Origin: Treponema sp.
GTDB lineage: Bacteria > Spirochaetota > Spirochaetia > Treponematales > Breznakiellaceae
Length of the DNA: 6,405 nt
Assembly (NCBI GenBank): GCA_031276685.1
Contig: JAISMQ010000066.1
Span: 1 to 6,405 of the forward strand
Direction of reading: 5' to 3'
In this document: piece after piece, positions 5,190 through 6,405 of the stretch
Layout: each line of letters starts with the position of its first letter
Position numbering within the stretch: the first letter of the stretch is position 1
Notes under the pieces: model-generated
The model's input: the letters and a program-made list of their open reading frames with translations, nothing else
What the model was told of the DNA's origin: nothing
Database searches by the model: none
Program-made: the position numbers and the translations under genes

Positions 5190-6272
5190 ATGGGCGTACA
5201 GAGAATTGGCATTGTGGGAGTTGGGAACATCAGCGGTATTTACCTCAAAAACCTTAACGGCATGTTCGGGAAGCGGGTAAAGGTTACGGCGGTAACCGAC
5301 CTTATCCACGAGCGGGCGGCCAAGGCCAACGCGGACTACGGGATTCCCCACATCAAAAAGACTGAGGATCTTATCAACAGTCCCGATGTGGACATTATCC
5401 TCAACATAACCGAGCCGTATAATCACTACGGGGTTTCCCTTCAGGCGGTAAAGGCGGGCAAGCATATCTACACCGAAAAACCCATCTGCGCCGAACGGAA
5501 GGAAGCCCAGGAAGTACTTAAGATCGCGGCGGAAAAAAAGCTGCGGGTCGGCAACGCGCCGGACACCTTCCTGGGGGCGGGAATCCAGACCTGCCGGAAG
5601 CTCCTCGACGACGGCTGGATCGGCAAACCCGTGGCGGTGACGGCGTTTATGGTCGGCCGGGGGCACGAGCACTGGCATCCGGGGCCGGAATTCTACTACA
5701 AGAAAGGCGGCGGCCCCATGTTCGACATGGGCCCCTACTACCTTACCGCCCTGGTAAACCTTATCGGCCCCGTGGTGCGGGTGTCGGGTTCCACCAGGAA
5801 GACTTTTGAAACCCGGACCATCAGCAGCGAGCCGCTGAACGGCAAAATCATCAACGTTGACGTGCCCACCCATATCGCCGGAGTCATGGACTTTGCCAAC
5901 GGCGCGGTGGGGACCATCATCACCAGCTTCGATGTCTACTCCCACACCCTGCCCTGCATCGAGATCTACGGCAGCGACGGGACCCTGCGGGTTCCCGATC
6001 CCAACACCTTCGGCGGCCCGATCTACGTCAAACGTTTTTGGGAAGAGAAGTGGTCCGAAATCCCCCTGCTCAAAAAATACCCCGACAACAGCCGGGGCCT
6101 GGGGCTTACCGACATGGCGGAGGCGATTGCCGAGGGGAGGCCGCACCGGGCTTCAGGCGAACTGGCCTACCACGTGCTTGACATCATGCACGGCTTCCAC
6201 GATGCTTCAGCGTCGGGCCAGTACTATGATGTAAAGAGTACCTGCGCCCGGCCGGAACCGCTGGACGCATAG
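5190..6272 (+). CDS. Gfo/Idh/MocA-family NAD(P)-dependent sugar oxidoreductase
   Basis: This cytosolic dehydrogenase of 360 residues oxidises or reduces a sugar or sugar derivative with NAD(H) or NADP(H). The N-terminal Rossmann fold shows RIGIVGVGNIS (5-15). EKPIC (96-100) carries the conserved Lys97. The C-terminal alpha/beta domain follows, with GGGPMFDMGPYY (173-184). At the usual catalytic His position (Asp179 plus four) there is Tyr183, as in glucose-fructose oxidoreductase, where Lys and Tyr are the key residues. The start is supported by AAGGAG (5178-5183), which overlaps the stop codon of the ThuA-domain gene. Together they resemble thuA-thuB of rhizobia, where ThuB is proposed to oxidise a disaccharide to its 3-keto form. 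The substrate here is unknown. A terminator follows, making this the last gene of the operon. Confidence 0.93.
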   Translation: MGVQRIGIVGVGNISGIYLKNLNGMFGKRVKVTAVTDLIHERAAKANADYGIPHIKKTEDLINSPDVDIILNITEPYNHYGVSLQAVKAGKHIYTEKPICAERKEAQEVLKIAAEKKLRVGNAPDTFLGAGIQTCRKLLDDGWIGKPVAVTAFMVGRGHEHWHPGPEFYYKKGGGPMFDMGPYYLTALVNLIGPVVRVSGSTRKTFETRTISSEPLNGKIINVDVPTHIAGVMDFANGAVGTIITSFDVYSHTLPCIEIYGSDGTLRVPDPNTFGGPIYVKRFWEEKWSEIPLLKKYPDNSRGLGLTDMAEAIAEGRPHRASGELAYHVLDIMHGFHDASASGQYYDVKSTCARPEPLDA

Positions 6273-6314
6273 CGGCGGACCGCAGTAGACTGCCAAACAC
6301 GGCGAAACGCCGGG

Positions 6315-6352
6315 CGCCCGCGCATACCACCCGTCTGCGCGGGCGTTATTTT
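6315..6352 (+). terminator. Rho-independent terminator at the end of the operon
   Basis: CGCCCGCGCA (6315-6324) pairs perfectly with TGCGCGGGCG (6336-6345) around an 11-base loop. TTATTTT (6346-6352) follows. A smaller hairpin, CGGCG-AAA-CGCCG (6300-6312), lies just upstream. It begins 43 bases after the oxidoreductase stop codon and separates the operon from the gene starting at 6389. Confidence 0.88.
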
Positions 6353-6388
6353 AGTGTCATGCGGACAATAAACGTAAAAGGAGCGTGT

Positions 6389-6405
6389 ATGAAAAAGAGA
6401 TTAAT
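6389..6405 (+). CDS. Start of a downstream gene, product unknown (cut by window end)
   Basis: ATG at 6389 follows a strong ribosome binding site, AAAAGGAG (6376-6383), with a 5-base spacer. The frame reads MKKRL before the window ends. A Lys-Lys-Arg start fits a signal peptide, so another exported or lipoprotein product is possible, but five codons cannot show this. It lies past a terminator, so it is probably a separate transcription unit. No promoter with both hexamers is clear in 6353-6375. Confidence 0.6.

Noticed and set aside
5079..6146. 355-codon open frame on the - strand opposite the oxidoreductase
   Set aside because: Antisense shadow of an intact Gfo/Idh gene; no family resemblance.

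Overview
The window looks like part of the chromosome of an anaerobic, fermentative bacterium, most plausibly a spirochaete of the Treponema type. Three things point that way. The upstream neighbour is an [FeFe] hydrogenase. The binding protein has a loose lipobox (PVSC), as spirochaete lipoproteins often do. Coding regions are G+C-rich while the promoter region is sharply A+T-rich. No rRNA or other taxonomic marker is present, so the assignment is tentative; a clostridial-type anaerobe is not excluded.

Layout: positions 1-231 hold the C-terminal end of an [FeFe] hydrogenase, closed by a strong intrinsic terminator (255-292). An A+T-rich intergenic region follows, with a near-consensus sigma-70 promoter (387-415). 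From there all genes run on the + strand. They are a lipoprotein sugar-binding protein (509-1795), two ABC sugar permeases of the MalF/UgpA and MalG/UgpE types (1938-2843 and 2845-3702), deoxyribose-phosphate aldolase deoC (3752-4396), a ThuA-domain protein (4457-5179) and a Gfo/Idh/MocA-family NAD(P)-dependent sugar oxidoreductase (5190-6272). A second strong terminator (6315-6352) ends the unit. A new gene with a good ribosome binding site begins at 6389 and runs off the window.

Read together, the six complete genes form a carbohydrate uptake and catabolism locus. The lipoprotein captures a sugar or glycoside and the two permeases carry it in. No ATPase is encoded here, so a shared MsmK/UgpC-type ATPase elsewhere is expected. 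The Gfo/Idh enzyme and the ThuA-like protein probably oxidise and process the sugar, by analogy with ThuA/ThuB of rhizobial trehalose utilisation. DeoC could contribute a carbon-carbon cleavage step. The substrate cannot be read from the sequence.

The most unusual non-coding content is the 142-bp gap between the binding-protein and first permease genes. It holds two mutually exclusive hairpins, a terminator-like hairpin, and a third hairpin ending in a sequence (GTTTTGAAACGGCCCC) that recurs with 15 of 16 bases identical, again as the 3' arm of a hairpin, just upstream of the ThuA-domain gene. This suggests differential expression of binding protein and permeases, and a possible dispersed intergenic repeat family. 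No mobile element, CRISPR array, tRNA or rRNA was seen. I did not find convincing evidence of a wholly new system; the closest candidate is the DeoC, ThuA and Gfo/Idh combination as an uncharacterised sugar pathway.
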